DNA of 37,592 nucleotides from an uncultured Verrucomicrobiota bacterium (lineage in GTDB: Bacteria; Verrucomicrobiota; Verrucomicrobiia; Limisphaerales; AAA164-E04), in NCBI GenBank assembly GCA_913061285.1, contig CAJXVR010000031.1:1-37592 (forward strand), read 5' to 3'. Both the position numbers and the translations under genes were made by a program. The notes under the pieces were generated by a model. That model did no database searches. It was given only the letters and a program-made list of their open reading frames with translations, and had not been told where the DNA came from. This document shows positions 25,803 to 34,137 of the stretch, piece after piece. Every line of letters begins with the position of its first letter. The stretch's first letter is position 1.

Positions 25803-25835
25803 TTGATAAAAACATTTATTTTCAATACATGTTTT
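25803..25835 (+). promoter_or_regulatory. Candidate promoter/operator of the globin-cytochrome operon
   Basis: TTGATA (25803-25808) is followed after 17 nt by a weak -10-like TACATG. Overlapping this is a dyad AAAACAT-N13-ATGTTTT (25809-25815 and 25829-25835), the kind of symmetry used by dimeric regulators. This is read from sequence only. Confidence 0.35.
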
Positions 25836-25869
25836 AAATCCAAAGCAAGCCTGAGCAGATCCCGACCCT

Positions 25870-26349
25870 ATGAAAATCATGATGAGAACCTTCCTACTCT
25901 TCCTATTGGCACTCTCCTTTTGCAACACTCACGTCCTTCGAGCCGAAGACACAAAAGCGCGGAAGGTCGATCCTAAGAGCATCTATCACCGTCTCGGAGG
26001 GCAGGCGGCAATTGATGCAGCGGTTGACCTCTTCTATACAAAGGTCTTAGCCGATGAACGCGTGAACCATTTCTTTGAAGACGTGAATATGAAGCGTCAA
26101 ATCAAGCGCCAGAAGGCTTTCTTGAGCGCTGCCTTCGGCGGGCCGACTCCCTACACCGGCAAAACACTTCGTAAGGCTCACGCCGATCTCGATCTCAAGG
26201 AAAGTGACTTCGGAGCGATTGCCGGTCATCTACAAGCAACGCTTACCGAACTGAAGATTGACAAGGAACTCATTCAAGAAGTCATGGCAGTAGCGGCATC
26301 AACCAAGAACGCGGTGCTGAATCGTCCGGAAGCGAAGGCAACCCACTAG
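25870..26349 (+). CDS. Exported truncated haemoglobin (group I-like)
   Basis: The 159-residue protein has a signal peptide (MRTFLLFLLALSFCNTHVLRA, cut near residue 25) and a 2-on-2 globin domain. The start YHRLGGQAAIDAAVDLFYTKVL carries the B9-B10 Phe-Tyr pair (F55/Y56). VNHFFEDVNMKRQIKRQKAFLSAAFGGP follows, and the proximal heme histidine is in KAHADL (H104). Tyr at B10 is typical of O2/NO-reactive truncated haemoglobins, which usually detoxify NO or bind O2. Most are cytosolic; export would put this one in the periplasm, where the next gene (44 bp downstream) encodes a c-type cytochrome that could supply electrons. Lipoprotein anchoring is unlikely because the Cys18 context (LSFC) is not a lipobox. 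Confidence 0.88.
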   Translation: MKIMMRTFLLFLLALSFCNTHVLRAEDTKARKVDPKSIYHRLGGQAAIDAAVDLFYTKVLADERVNHFFEDVNMKRQIKRQKAFLSAAFGGPTPYTGKTLRKAHADLDLKESDFGAIAGHLQATLTELKIDKELIQEVMAVAASTKNAVLNRPEAKATH

Positions 26350-26392
26350 TCAACCCGCCTACGACGCATCGAAACTCAGCGCAATTCTAGCT

Positions 26393-26842
26393 ATGAAACG
26401 TCTTCTCGTTACCGCAGTGCTAGCGTCCATGGTAGGATCCACAGAAACCTCGGCCAATGAGGATATCGACTTCGGCCGCCAGGTTTATCCTATTCTACGG
26501 GATCACTGTCTCCGTTGCCACGGCCCCACCTACACAGATGCCAAGTCCGGACGCCGTAAGAAACCCAAAGGGGGCCTACGTTTGGACACGATCGCGCATA
26601 TCAAGAAGGGCTATGAGAATGACGACGGAGAAACCAAGGCTCTCATAGTCGCGGGAGAACCTCAGAAGAGTCCCCTTTACACCACTACCGCGCTCCCCGC
26701 TGAGCACGATGATATCATGCCAGCCTCGGGAGACCCTCTCAGCAAAGAACAGCAAGCGCTGATTCAACGCTGGATCCGTGAGGGCGCAACGTTTGGACTG
26801 TTCAAGGCCCCCGATTATCTTAACCCCAAAGCGAAAAAGTAG
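26393..26842 (+). CDS. PSCyt1-type cytochrome c protein
   Basis: This 149-residue exported protein carries the planctomycete cytochrome C (PSCyt1, PF07635-like) domain. A short signal sequence (LLVTAVLASMVGSTETSA) precedes FGRQVYPILRDHCLRCHGP, with the heme-binding CLRCH (C39, C42, H43). Conserved GGLRLDT, IVAGEPQKSPLY and DDIMPASGDPLS (possible distal Met) follow, ending in IQRWIREGATF. In Planctomycetes and Verrucomicrobia this domain normally sits at the N-terminus of large PSD1-associated proteins; here it is alone. It follows the exported globin by 44 bp in the same direction, suggesting a periplasmic redox pair. Confidence 0.88.
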   Translation: MKRLLVTAVLASMVGSTETSANEDIDFGRQVYPILRDHCLRCHGPTYTDAKSGRRKKPKGGLRLDTIAHIKKGYENDDGETKALIVAGEPQKSPLYTTTALPAEHDDIMPASGDPLSKEQQALIQRWIREGATFGLFKAPDYLNPKAKK

Positions 26843-26936
26843 TCCCAGGAGATACGTCGCCCGGCCCCCGCAACAAACGCGAACAGCCGAGGGCCTCCTT
26901 CTTGGAAAGCACGGGGCCTCATCGCAAACACGGGCC

Positions 26937-27785
26937 CTACTTGAAGCCCCATGTGGCGAGACACTCCTTTCCGAATCTCTCCTGAAGCTGCAAAACCTGT
27001 TCGGAAAGACTAAGCCCTGATGGGGCTGTCTTTTGTTTGTAGTGCGCCTGCGCATTGGCGACGTAGACAATATCGGAGAGAGACAATTCAGGATCGTCCG
27101 ATTGACTCAGCCGGCTATGGTTGCCGACCGTGTCAACGACGGCTGGAGGCATTTGCCAGCGATGAAGGAAGCGTGCCCCGATGGCTGCGTGGCTCGCGCC
27201 GAACACATGTTCTTCTTTGCCCTCGTCGGTACACTTACCATAGTCGTCTGGAAAGTTCGCCGCCAGGAGAAGCTTCCCGACATCGTGCAGAAGCCCCCCC
27301 GTAAAGGCCGCGCCAATAAGCCGTCGATCTTTGCTTTGTTGTCTCATGAGACCTCGCGAATTCCATGCAACCGTTCGACAGTGACTCAAAAGGCGTGAGA
27401 ACGAAAACCCCAGGCACTTTACCCCCTCCTGGATTCCAAAGACTTCGACCATAAGCACAATCGCCAGCACCTGGTCCCCGCCTAAGAGCATCACCGCATC
27501 AATGGGATCACAGATGGTTCGCGAATAACCAAAGGCGGCGGAATTCACTGTCTTGATCACTTCCACGGTTATTGCTGGATCCGATCCGACGAGCAACCCT
27601 ACTTGCTCGAGAGTTCCGTTTGGATCCCGCAATTCTCCGAGTATCTTGTGATAAACACCCGACTCACTGGGCAAACGGCGCAGCTTCGCAATCAGCTCAT
27701 CAAGCTGATCTCCGGTCATCGGAACTGAATCTTCAATACAAGCGCTCACCAATTTCGTTCTATAAAACGATCCTACGATCCTCAT
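26937..27785 (-). CDS. HDOD-domain signalling protein
   Basis: The 282-residue protein is mostly one HDOD domain, a non-enzymatic relative of HD phosphohydrolases used in signalling and motility or cell-cycle regulation. Typical elements are KLRRLPSESGVYHKILG, VGSDPAITVEVIKTVNSAAFG, DPIDAVMLLGGDQVLAIV, GGLLHDVGKLLLA (H167/D168 kept) and AAIGARFLHRWQMPPAVVDTVGNH. No attached receiver or GGDEF domain is present. An internal ATG (M23) may be the real start. It converges with the PSCyt1 gene and has no obvious operon partner, so its pathway is unknown. Confidence 0.85.
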   Translation of the reverse strand: MRIVGSFYRTKLVSACIEDSVPMTGDQLDELIAKLRRLPSESGVYHKILGELRDPNGTLEQVGLLVGSDPAITVEVIKTVNSAAFGYSRTICDPIDAVMLLGGDQVLAIVLMVEVFGIQEGVKCLGFSFSRLLSHCRTVAWNSRGLMRQQSKDRRLIGAAFTGGLLHDVGKLLLAANFPDDYGKCTDEGKEEHVFGASHAAIGARFLHRWQMPPAVVDTVGNHSRLSQSDDPELSLSDIVYVANAQAHYKQKTAPSGLSLSEQVLQLQERFGKECLATWGFK

Positions 27786-28115
27786 GGGGGTCGATCCAAC
27801 ATTCCCAAGCGATGTGCTCTCTGGGATCAGTGCCCCAGGCCCAGTCTGAGCATGCTTCCCTCAGCAGGATGCCACAATGAGTGTTGGAAGACCGACGCCA
27901 AGGACCAAAGCCCCCGAGACGTCCACCAGTGGGATGATCGGCATATTAGCCTCCCCCCTTTAGCGAAACAGAGACAAAGGCAACCGATATCTGAAGAATG
28001 GGACGCAACGAGTCCTCACACCTCCAAGATTGCCTTTCCCCCGGCAGCCAGTGCAGTATCTGTAAGCCGCCCCTAATCTCGATCTAGTCTAAGAAAATCC
28101 ATCTCGATCAGCACC
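27786..28115. other. Noncoding region between divergent HDOD and esterase genes
   Basis: These 330 bp separate divergent genes. The track ORFs here (27572-27880, 27852-28076) have no domain-like features. I recognise no RNA gene, strong hairpin or clear promoter. Confidence 0.45.
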
Positions 28116-30209
28116 ATGCCCGCGAGTATCAAGCCAGAAGATATCAACCCGCAATCTCCCATGAAAACAGATCAATCGCGTCCGCTCAATCGACGAGCCT
28201 TCATTGGGCAATCAACGGTCGGCGCACTCGGCGTCGCATGGAAAAGTATTCCAGCACGGGGACAAAGCTCTCCGTCAATTCGCCCGCTCAATCGATTCCC
28301 AAGAATGGTTCAAGAGTACTTCGTCGATCGAGTCCGTGCCCTTGACAAGGCTCGCACCGATCGGATCTACCGTCTTTCGACCCGCCAAGAAGCCCAAGCG
28401 TACATCACAGAGGTCCGGCAGAAGATTAGAACTGCCTTTGGGCCCTTTCCTAAGCGGACCCCCTTGAACCCTCGAGTGACACGGACCATCAAGCGAACGA
28501 GCTATCGAATCGAAAACATCATTTTCGAAAGCCGCCCTGGCTTTCCAGTCACGGCCAACCTCTACATCCCGAACCGTCAGAATGGGCAGCATCGTCGATT
28601 TCCCGGGGTCATTGGCACCTGCGGTCACTCAAGAAACGGTAAAGCAGAGAGCGCCTATCAATCCTTCGCACAAGGCCTTGCCAAGCAGGGCTACATGGTT
28701 TTGATCTACGATCCCATTGGACAAGGGGAACGGCTCCAATACCCGAACGACTTGTTTCAGTCTCGCATCGGCGTGGGCGTCGGAGAGCATCTGTATGCAG
28801 GCAACCAACAATTTCTGGTTGGAGAATTCATCGGAACGTGGCGGGCTTGGGACGGAATTAGAGCGCTAGACTACCTCCTTAGCCGAGACGAGCTTGATGC
28901 CAAGCACTTGGGTATCACTGGGAATTCTGGCGGCGGCACGATGACGACGTGGCTCGCCGGACTCGACCAGCGCTACACCATGGCGGCCCCGTCCTGTTTC
29001 GTGACCTCCTTCCGTCGTAACTTGGAAAATGAACTACCCGCCGACACGGAACAATGCCCGCCCCGAGCACTGGCACTCGGGCTCGATCACGAAGATTTCC
29101 TCGTCGCCCTCGCCCCCAATCCGGTTAAAATCCTAGCGAAAGAACGCGATTACTTCGATGTTCGCGGAAGTGAAACAGCACTCAATCGACTCAAACACAT
29201 CTACCGCCTACTCGGAGCAGAATCAAAGATCACCCTCTTTACCGGACCGACGAGACATGGCTATTCAAGAGAGAACCGAGAGGCCATGTACCAATGGTTC
29301 AATCAGGCCACAGAACTTTCCGAGAACGGCACCGAGCCACCAATAGAGCTTGAAACTGACGCAACCCTTCAATGCTCGGCGAAGGGGCAAGTCGCACAGA
29401 TGGGAGCCATCCCGATCCACCACTTCACCCGTGCCCGCTCCGTACAACTAAAAATCGATCGCCCATCCCTCAAGGGAAACGCGCTCAAGGACGCGATAGA
29501 CAAGACCCTTCAATTGAACCCTCAGAGTGAGAGCCTCCGCTTCCGAATCCTTCGACGTCGGGGCAAGCGAAGCTTTCCACGCCCCCATTTCACAACCTAC
29601 GCCATCGAAACGGAACCAGGAATTCACGCCATCGCCTACCTGCTTGGAAACGAAGCCCATGATTCGCGCCCCAAAAAAGGAAGCCAACATGCCACGCTCT
29701 ATATCTCGGATATTTCAAGCGACCAGGAACTGCGGCACGACGATGAAATCCGATCCTTTGCGACAAGCAACTCAGATCCTTTTTATGCCTGTGATGTTCG
29801 AGGTAGCGGCGAGTCGCAACCGGACACCTGCGGAGAGAATTCCTTCCTCGCCCCCTATGGCAGTGACTACTTTTACGCAATCCATGCGATAATGCTCGAC
29901 GATCCCTACCCAGGCCAGAAAACTCGAGATGTCATTCAAGTTCTTCGTTGGCTAAACAGGCAAGGTCACACCGCCATTCACCTCATTGCTCAAGGACGAG
30001 GGTGTATTCCGGCGAGCATCGCGGCCTTGTATTCCCCATCCGTCCAGCGGGTCACCTTAAAAGGCGCACTCACATCGTTTCAATCGATCGCCGAATCTGA
30101 AGATTACACGTGGCCCCTTTCGAGTTTCATTCCCGGCGTTTTAAAATACTACGATCTCCCAGATATCTATGACTCAATCCGGAGCACGCGAGAGCTGAGC
30201 TTAATCTGA
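28116..30209 (+). CDS. Tat-exported double alpha/beta hydrolase (acetylxylan-esterase-like)
   Basis: The 697-residue protein has a twin-arginine signal (NRRAFIGQSTVGALGVAW) and two alpha/beta-hydrolase-like halves. The first (about 100-405) looks active: FPGVIGTCGHSRNGK, YDPIGQGERLQYP, nucleophile elbow GNSGGG (S271) and a histidine in GPTRHGYSRENREAM. It resembles the acetylxylan-esterase/dienelactone-hydrolase-like esterases common in Planctomycetes and Verrucomicrobia. The second half (about 430-690) keeps a DVRGSGES strand, but its elbow reads GQGRGC, lacking the nucleophilic serine, so it is probably a structural or binding domain. The likely role is deacylation of polysaccharides in the periplasm. 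M16 (28161) is an equally good start. Its stop lies 2 bp from that of the convergent symporter gene. Confidence 0.75.
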   Translation: MPASIKPEDINPQSPMKTDQSRPLNRRAFIGQSTVGALGVAWKSIPARGQSSPSIRPLNRFPRMVQEYFVDRVRALDKARTDRIYRLSTRQEAQAYITEVRQKIRTAFGPFPKRTPLNPRVTRTIKRTSYRIENIIFESRPGFPVTANLYIPNRQNGQHRRFPGVIGTCGHSRNGKAESAYQSFAQGLAKQGYMVLIYDPIGQGERLQYPNDLFQSRIGVGVGEHLYAGNQQFLVGEFIGTWRAWDGIRALDYLLSRDELDAKHLGITGNSGGGTMTTWLAGLDQRYTMAAPSCFVTSFRRNLENELPADTEQCPPRALALGLDHEDFLVALAPNPVKILAKERDYFDVRGSETALNRLKHIYRLLGAESKITLFTGPTRHGYSRENREAMYQWFNQATELSENGTEPPIELETDATLQCSAKGQVAQMGAIPIHHFTRARSVQLKIDRPSLKGNALKDAIDKTLQLNPQSESLRFRILRRRGKRSFPRPHFTTYAIETEPGIHAIAYLLGNEAHDSRPKKGSQHATLYISDISSDQELRHDDEIRSFATSNSDPFYACDVRGSGESQPDTCGENSFLAPYGSDYFYAIHAIMLDDPYPGQKTRDVIQVLRWLNRQGHTAIHLIAQGRGCIPASIAALYSPSVQRVTLKGALTSFQSIAESEDYTWPLSSFIPGVLKYYDLPDIYDSIRSTRELSLI

Positions 30210-30211
30210 TG

Positions 30212-32380
30212 CTAGGCGCCGATCGATGCCACCCAAACCGCTAGACCAATAATCGCAAAACAGAGGACAAAGGTTCCCACGAAGCCCAGGATGTCTTTCA
30301 GTCCGGGGCGACAAAATTCGAAATCAGTACCTGGGAAAAGTTTGCGCTTTTCCGAGTGACTTGGATTTTGAAGTGCCATGGCGAGCACGCGTGCATCTTC
30401 CTCTGGCTCAGGAATCACGGGCGTTTTCATCTTTACATAGTAGCGGTCTAGAACGTCTCGACTATTCCGTCGCGTCAGTAGACTCACAACAATCATGACT
30501 AAGAATGGAGCAATGATTTTGGGGGGCAGTTCCATTGTCGCTAACATCGAATCACTCTTAGCCTTCAGGTCGACACCGAGAAGATCGTAGATTAGAAAAT
30601 CGAGATTGAAGTTCCCCTCACCTTGCATCGGCCCAACGTAGGCTTGAGTAAGAACATCTGATTGTCCTGTGGTGGTTCGAGACACTTCTCGAAGCTGCAA
30701 TGAGTCCACGGGTTTCACTCCGGCCGACCAATAGACCGCTCGACCACCAGTTCGATGCACTTGTTGCATCATCTCGCCAAGCCCCAAAGCCTCCGGACGC
30801 GCCCCGAGCTGTCCCAAAGTCCGGGCCCGTTCTTCAGCAGAACCACTCAAAGTAAGACTGGCAATCTGGCTATCCCAGGTGGCTATTTCTGACTGACGCC
30901 GCCGGACGTCGGCTGGCGTTGCCTCCCGCGTGATGGTTGTCGTCACGAGGTGGGTTGCCTGAGAGAATCGCTCACTCCCTTTCAGGGATGGGAGGGCATA
31001 AGGAAGAATCCAAGGTATGATGAAGAAGACGCTCGCGGTAAAGGCGATCGTGACCCAAGCAGCCGTCGTCGTTGCCCGCCTCCAATACATCCCCACCCAA
31101 AAAGGCGCCGCAAACAGCACGGGAACAATCCACGTGAGTTGCAACTGTTGAAACACATCCATCATCGACCATGAGAACACGACCGCACCGATAACCACGA
31201 TCGCCCCAGTGACACGGGCTAGGTTCAAACACTGCTTTTCGGATGCGTTTGAATTGATGAAGGGAAGGTAAACATTTCGAATCAAGAGCCCGGAAGACAC
31301 CAGCATGTAACAGTCAACGGAGCTCATCAAGGCAGCCAAGAGGCAGGCAAGCATCAGCCCCGATAGGCCGGGCATTAGAAGCTCTCTGGAGGCCACGCCC
31401 CAAGCTTTGTCTGGATCGGCGACCACTTCGGGATTGTCGGCAAAAAGTGTCAGAACGATCAAAGCCGTCAGCGCCCACCCAATCGTGCAGAATCGTTTGG
31501 CCAAATTCCCAGACACCAATCCAATGCGAGCATCGGATTCGGATTTTGCCGACCCCCCGCCCGTCGCGATGAAATGGGGTTGAACCACGATACCGATGAG
31601 TGAAATGACCGTGACAGCGACGATTCGGTGAATAGGGAAATCGCTAGCGTTGGCAGATCCGATCAGGGTAAACATCGACACCGGTAGCTGTTCGTGCATG
31701 ATCGCGAAACCATCAAGGATTCCCTGACTCGTCGGATCCCCAAAGCGTTCTACCAAAGCCTGCAACCCGAATGGGACTAATAGTACGGAAAGAAGAATGA
31801 TACAGATCCCCTGCAAGACATCCGTCCAGTAGGCAGCCATTAGTCCGCCGAAGGCCCCATAGAGCACGACGATCACGGCAATGATGGGCACGAGAATATA
31901 TTCCAAGGAAATCACGCTGTCTCCAATGGATACCGAGTCTCCTAAGAGCGGGGCGGCCACTTTGCCGATCGCAGAAAAAAGCATCGACCCATACACCATA
32001 TAGAAGAGAATTCCGAAGGCGGTATAGGCGGCCCCCATACGTTTCGATTCGTATCGTTCAACGAACCAATCCCCCAAAGTCAAGTGTCGCATCCGACGAT
32101 ACCAAACCGCCGTGATCCAATAGAAGGGGGTCACAAAGAGCCAAGACATCGTGCTCCAGATCCCGCTCATCCCACTGGTGAAGCTAGTACGGGCGGTATT
32201 CACCGGATCCGACGATCCCGTTCCTGCCCCGAACGCCGCGAAGGCTTGGATTACCTTCCCAAAGGAACGCCCTCCAAGAAAGTAATCTTCCTGAGCCTTG
32301 ACTCGCCGCATTGCGAGTTGCCCAATGCGTAACATCACGCCGAAATAGGCGACCAAAACTAAATAATCGAGAACGTGCAT
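30212..32380 (-). CDS. Sodium:solute symporter (SSS family)
   Basis: The 722-residue integral membrane protein is of the SSS/SLC5 family. It starts MHVLDYLVLVAYFGVMLRIG, then EDYFLGGRSFGKVIQAFAAFGAGTG, which is the usual SSS TM1-TM2 segment and includes the unwound TM1 that binds substrate and Na+. I count about 12-13 membrane segments. Between the last core segments a soluble insert of about 120 residues (about 475-600; LVTTTITREATPADVRRRQ to LKAKSDSMLAT) makes it longer than the usual 500-600 residues. The substrate cannot be assigned. It converges with the esterase gene (2-bp gap), so the two transcripts must overlap at their 3' ends unless both stop within coding sequence. Confidence 0.88.
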   Translation of the reverse strand: MHVLDYLVLVAYFGVMLRIGQLAMRRVKAQEDYFLGGRSFGKVIQAFAAFGAGTGSSDPVNTARTSFTSGMSGIWSTMSWLFVTPFYWITAVWYRRMRHLTLGDWFVERYESKRMGAAYTAFGILFYMVYGSMLFSAIGKVAAPLLGDSVSIGDSVISLEYILVPIIAVIVVLYGAFGGLMAAYWTDVLQGICIILLSVLLVPFGLQALVERFGDPTSQGILDGFAIMHEQLPVSMFTLIGSANASDFPIHRIVAVTVISLIGIVVQPHFIATGGGSAKSESDARIGLVSGNLAKRFCTIGWALTALIVLTLFADNPEVVADPDKAWGVASRELLMPGLSGLMLACLLAALMSSVDCYMLVSSGLLIRNVYLPFINSNASEKQCLNLARVTGAIVVIGAVVFSWSMMDVFQQLQLTWIVPVLFAAPFWVGMYWRRATTTAAWVTIAFTASVFFIIPWILPYALPSLKGSERFSQATHLVTTTITREATPADVRRRQSEIATWDSQIASLTLSGSAEERARTLGQLGARPEALGLGEMMQQVHRTGGRAVYWSAGVKPVDSLQLREVSRTTTGQSDVLTQAYVGPMQGEGNFNLDFLIYDLLGVDLKAKSDSMLATMELPPKIIAPFLVMIVVSLLTRRNSRDVLDRYYVKMKTPVIPEPEEDARVLAMALQNPSHSEKRKLFPGTDFEFCRPGLKDILGFVGTFVLCFAIIGLAVWVASIGA

Positions 32381-32462
32381 GAGAATCTAGATTATGATAG
32401 CCGAACGGCAGGTCGAAACAACCATCGAACCAAAAGAAAGCAAGCGGCGAGAATGAGGGGCG

Positions 32463-32499
32463 AAAAAAAATCCCGCTCCTTGGAATAAAGGAAGCGGGA
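32463..32499 (-). terminator. Intrinsic terminator of sodA
   Basis: On the minus strand TCCCGCTTCCTT-(tattcc)-AAGGAGCGGGA forms a long GC-rich hairpin followed by TTTTTTTT, 24 bp past the sodA stop codon. Confidence 0.9.
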
Positions 32500-32523
32500 T
32501 AAACTTAATGACTACCGCAGCGA

Positions 32524-33141
32524 TCAGCTCTTGGCGTCGTCAAAATTCTTACTGACCTCGTCCCAATTGACCACGTTCCAGAAAGCCTTCAAGTAGTCGG
32601 GCCGTCGGTTCTGGTATTTTAAATAGTAAGCATGTTCCCAAACATCACAGCCGAGAATCGGTCGCCCCGTTCCCTCAATCACAGGGCTATCTTGATTCGG
32701 CGACGATCCTACCTCTAGTTTGCCGCTCTTGTTGACAAACAGCCAGGCCCATCCACTACCAAAACGAGTGGCGCCCGCCGCTTCGAATTTCTCCTTAAAC
32801 GCCTCGAAGCTGCCGAAGGTCGCATTGATTTCGTCAGCGAGGGCTCCCGTTGGAGTCCCCCCGGCATTAGGGCCTAAGATCGTCCAGAAGAACGAATGAT
32901 TCGCATGTCCCCCACCATTGTTCCTCACGGCTCCGCGAATATCCGCTGGAACAGCGTCTAAATCGCTCAACAACTCACAAATTGATTTGCTTTCTAGCTC
33001 TGGCTTACCTTCAAGGGCTGCGTTCAGCTTCGTAATGTAGGTATTGTGATGCTTTCCATGGTGAATTTCCATGGTCTGAGCATCAATGTGGGGCTCCAAC
33101 GCATCGGTTGCATAGGGAAGTGCAGGTAACTCGTGTGCCAT
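32524..33141 (-). CDS. sodA: Superoxide dismutase, Mn type
   Basis: This enzyme converts superoxide to O2 and H2O2. The 205-residue protein is standard length for Fe/Mn-SOD. Metal ligands are H27 (MEIHHGKHH), H82 ([10 protein letters not shown]), D166 and H170 (CDVWEHAYY). The glutamine at 150 (SSPNQDSP), together with GGG before H82, is the pattern of Mn-dependent rather than Fe-dependent enzymes. No signal peptide is seen, so it is cytoplasmic. It is a single gene with its own strong terminator and a 220-bp upstream region; no Shine-Dalgarno is visible. Confidence 0.95.
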   Translation of the reverse strand: MAHELPALPYATDALEPHIDAQTMEIHHGKHHNTYITKLNAALEGKPELESKSICELLSDLDAVPADIRGAVRNNGGGHANHSFFWTILGPNAGGTPTGALADEINATFGSFEAFKEKFEAAGATRFGSGWAWLFVNKSGKLEVGSSPNQDSPVIEGTGRPILGCDVWEHAYYLKYQNRRPDYLKAFWNVVNWDEVSKNFDDAKS

Positions 33142-33361
33142 ATAACTGGTTTTTCTGATTTTAAAGCGTTCGACTCAACGTTTCCGATTGAGCCACCCAG
33201 CGTACCACATGGGCACCAAACGGCACAAGACCCTAAATCAGACCATTTTTCCAGCGTTTTTGGAGAGCGATCTAGGGCGAAACCCGAGCGACTGAAAAGG
33301 CATCGTCTAGGGGGTAAGGAAGCACCGAAAAGGGAATTTGTCGAAAGATTTGGACTTGGAA

Positions 33362-33823
33362 CTAGAGAGTCTCATCACTCGCCATGCTCTTTTCCTGAAC
33401 CTGTGACTTCTTCTTATAGGCCCGATATTTGTCCCGTTTCTCTCGTCGTTCGCGGTTGTGGCGGAGGAGACTCTCCGCTTGCTCCGCTGAAAGGTGCTTT
33501 GAAATACGGATATCAGACCGATCGATAAGGGCATCCACACGAGCCTCCTGTTCCAATTCTAGTTCATCGTGCTCCTTCAATGCCATCCGTACTAGAGGGC
33601 GAATCTCATATTCCTGACTCTCACTGAGACCTAGAAACTCCACCATCCAAGACATGATTGCATCTTCCTTTGACGTTTCAGGTTTCGATTCAACCGATTC
33701 GCGCTCTTCAGCGGTCCGTTGATGTTTCTCGTGCAGGATCCGTGCACCGACAAAAAATCCAGATACGCCTCCGGTGATGAAGACCAGGGCAACGAGAATG
33801 GCAATACTACTTTTTCCAATCAC
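33362..33823 (-). CDS. Membrane-anchored helical periplasmic protein (Spy/CpxP/CnrX-like)
   Basis: The 153-residue protein has an N-terminal membrane anchor (SIAILVALVFITGGVSGFFVGARIL) and a charged, all-helical periplasmic part. The repeated pattern LGLSESQEYEIRPLV and LSAEQAESLLRHNRERREKRDKY resembles LTxxQ motifs of Spy/CpxP and of the metal sensor CnrX. A His-rich HEKH lies just outside the membrane. It is the third gene of a tight run (sigma factor, small membrane protein, this gene; 2-bp gap), which fits a sensor that modulates an anti-sigma factor, as in CnrYXH. Ligand and partner are inferred only from layout. Confidence 0.65.
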   Translation of the reverse strand: MIGKSSIAILVALVFITGGVSGFFVGARILHEKHQRTAEERESVESKPETSKEDAIMSWMVEFLGLSESQEYEIRPLVRMALKEHDELELEQEARVDALIDRSDIRISKHLSAEQAESLLRHNRERREKRDKYRAYKKKSQVQEKSMASDETL

Positions 33824-33825
33824 AA

Positions 33826-34137
33826 CTATGGCACGTAGAGTTCAGCGGCAGGGAAAGAATGAAGAACGGTCTGTGGCGACCCGTCAGCCTCGAGAGAAGG
33901 TGTGGGGCCAAGATAGTCGTGGTTCAATAGAATACTGATCGCCATGATACCAACGGAGCCCGCGACCGCCCATTTTAGGAAGGCAAGCACGCCGTCGTTC
34001 AGATCACGAGAGAGATCCTGTCGCCAGACACTAAGGACACGCCCCCGTATCACGGGCGACAATTCAAACTCTTCATTCACCTGTGCCTCACGAGCCCAAC
34101 TGAATAGACGGTTCAACCCTTGATTTTGATTCTTCAT
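33826..34137 (-). CDS. Small single-pass membrane protein, putative anti-sigma factor
   Basis: From the ATG at 34137 this gene encodes 103 residues. It has a cytoplasmic N-domain of about 58 residues (MKNQNQGLNRLFSWAREA), one membrane segment (about 60-80, LKWAVAGSVGIMAISILL) and a short periplasmic tail. The ATG overlaps the sigma-factor stop codon as ATGA, so translation is probably coupled. The track version (33826-34227) extends 30 residues into the sigma gene and is less likely. No zinc-binding anti-sigma motif (HxxxCxxC) is seen. The role as anti-sigma factor is inferred from position, topology and size, similar to CnrY. It ends 2 bp before the Spy-like gene. Confidence 0.62.
   Translation of the reverse strand: MKNQNQGLNRLFSWAREAQVNEEFELSPVIRGRVLSVWRQDLSRDLNDGVLAFLKWAVAGSVGIMAISILLNHDYLGPTPSLEADGSPQTVLHSFPAAELYVP

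Larger units (their letters stand above)
25518..25869. promoter_or_regulatory. Divergent intergenic region between OmcB-like and globin genes
   Basis: These 352 bp hold no credible ORF and must contain promoters for both flanking genes. Inside are a perfect 12-bp inverted repeat (25725-25757) and an AT-rich promoter-like segment just before the globin gene (25803-25835), listed separately. Confidence 0.55.

Noticed and set aside
26576-27070. 164-residue minus-strand ORF overlapping PSCyt1 and HDOD genes
   Set aside because: It overlaps two well-supported genes and has an Arg/Ser/Cys-rich shadow-frame composition.
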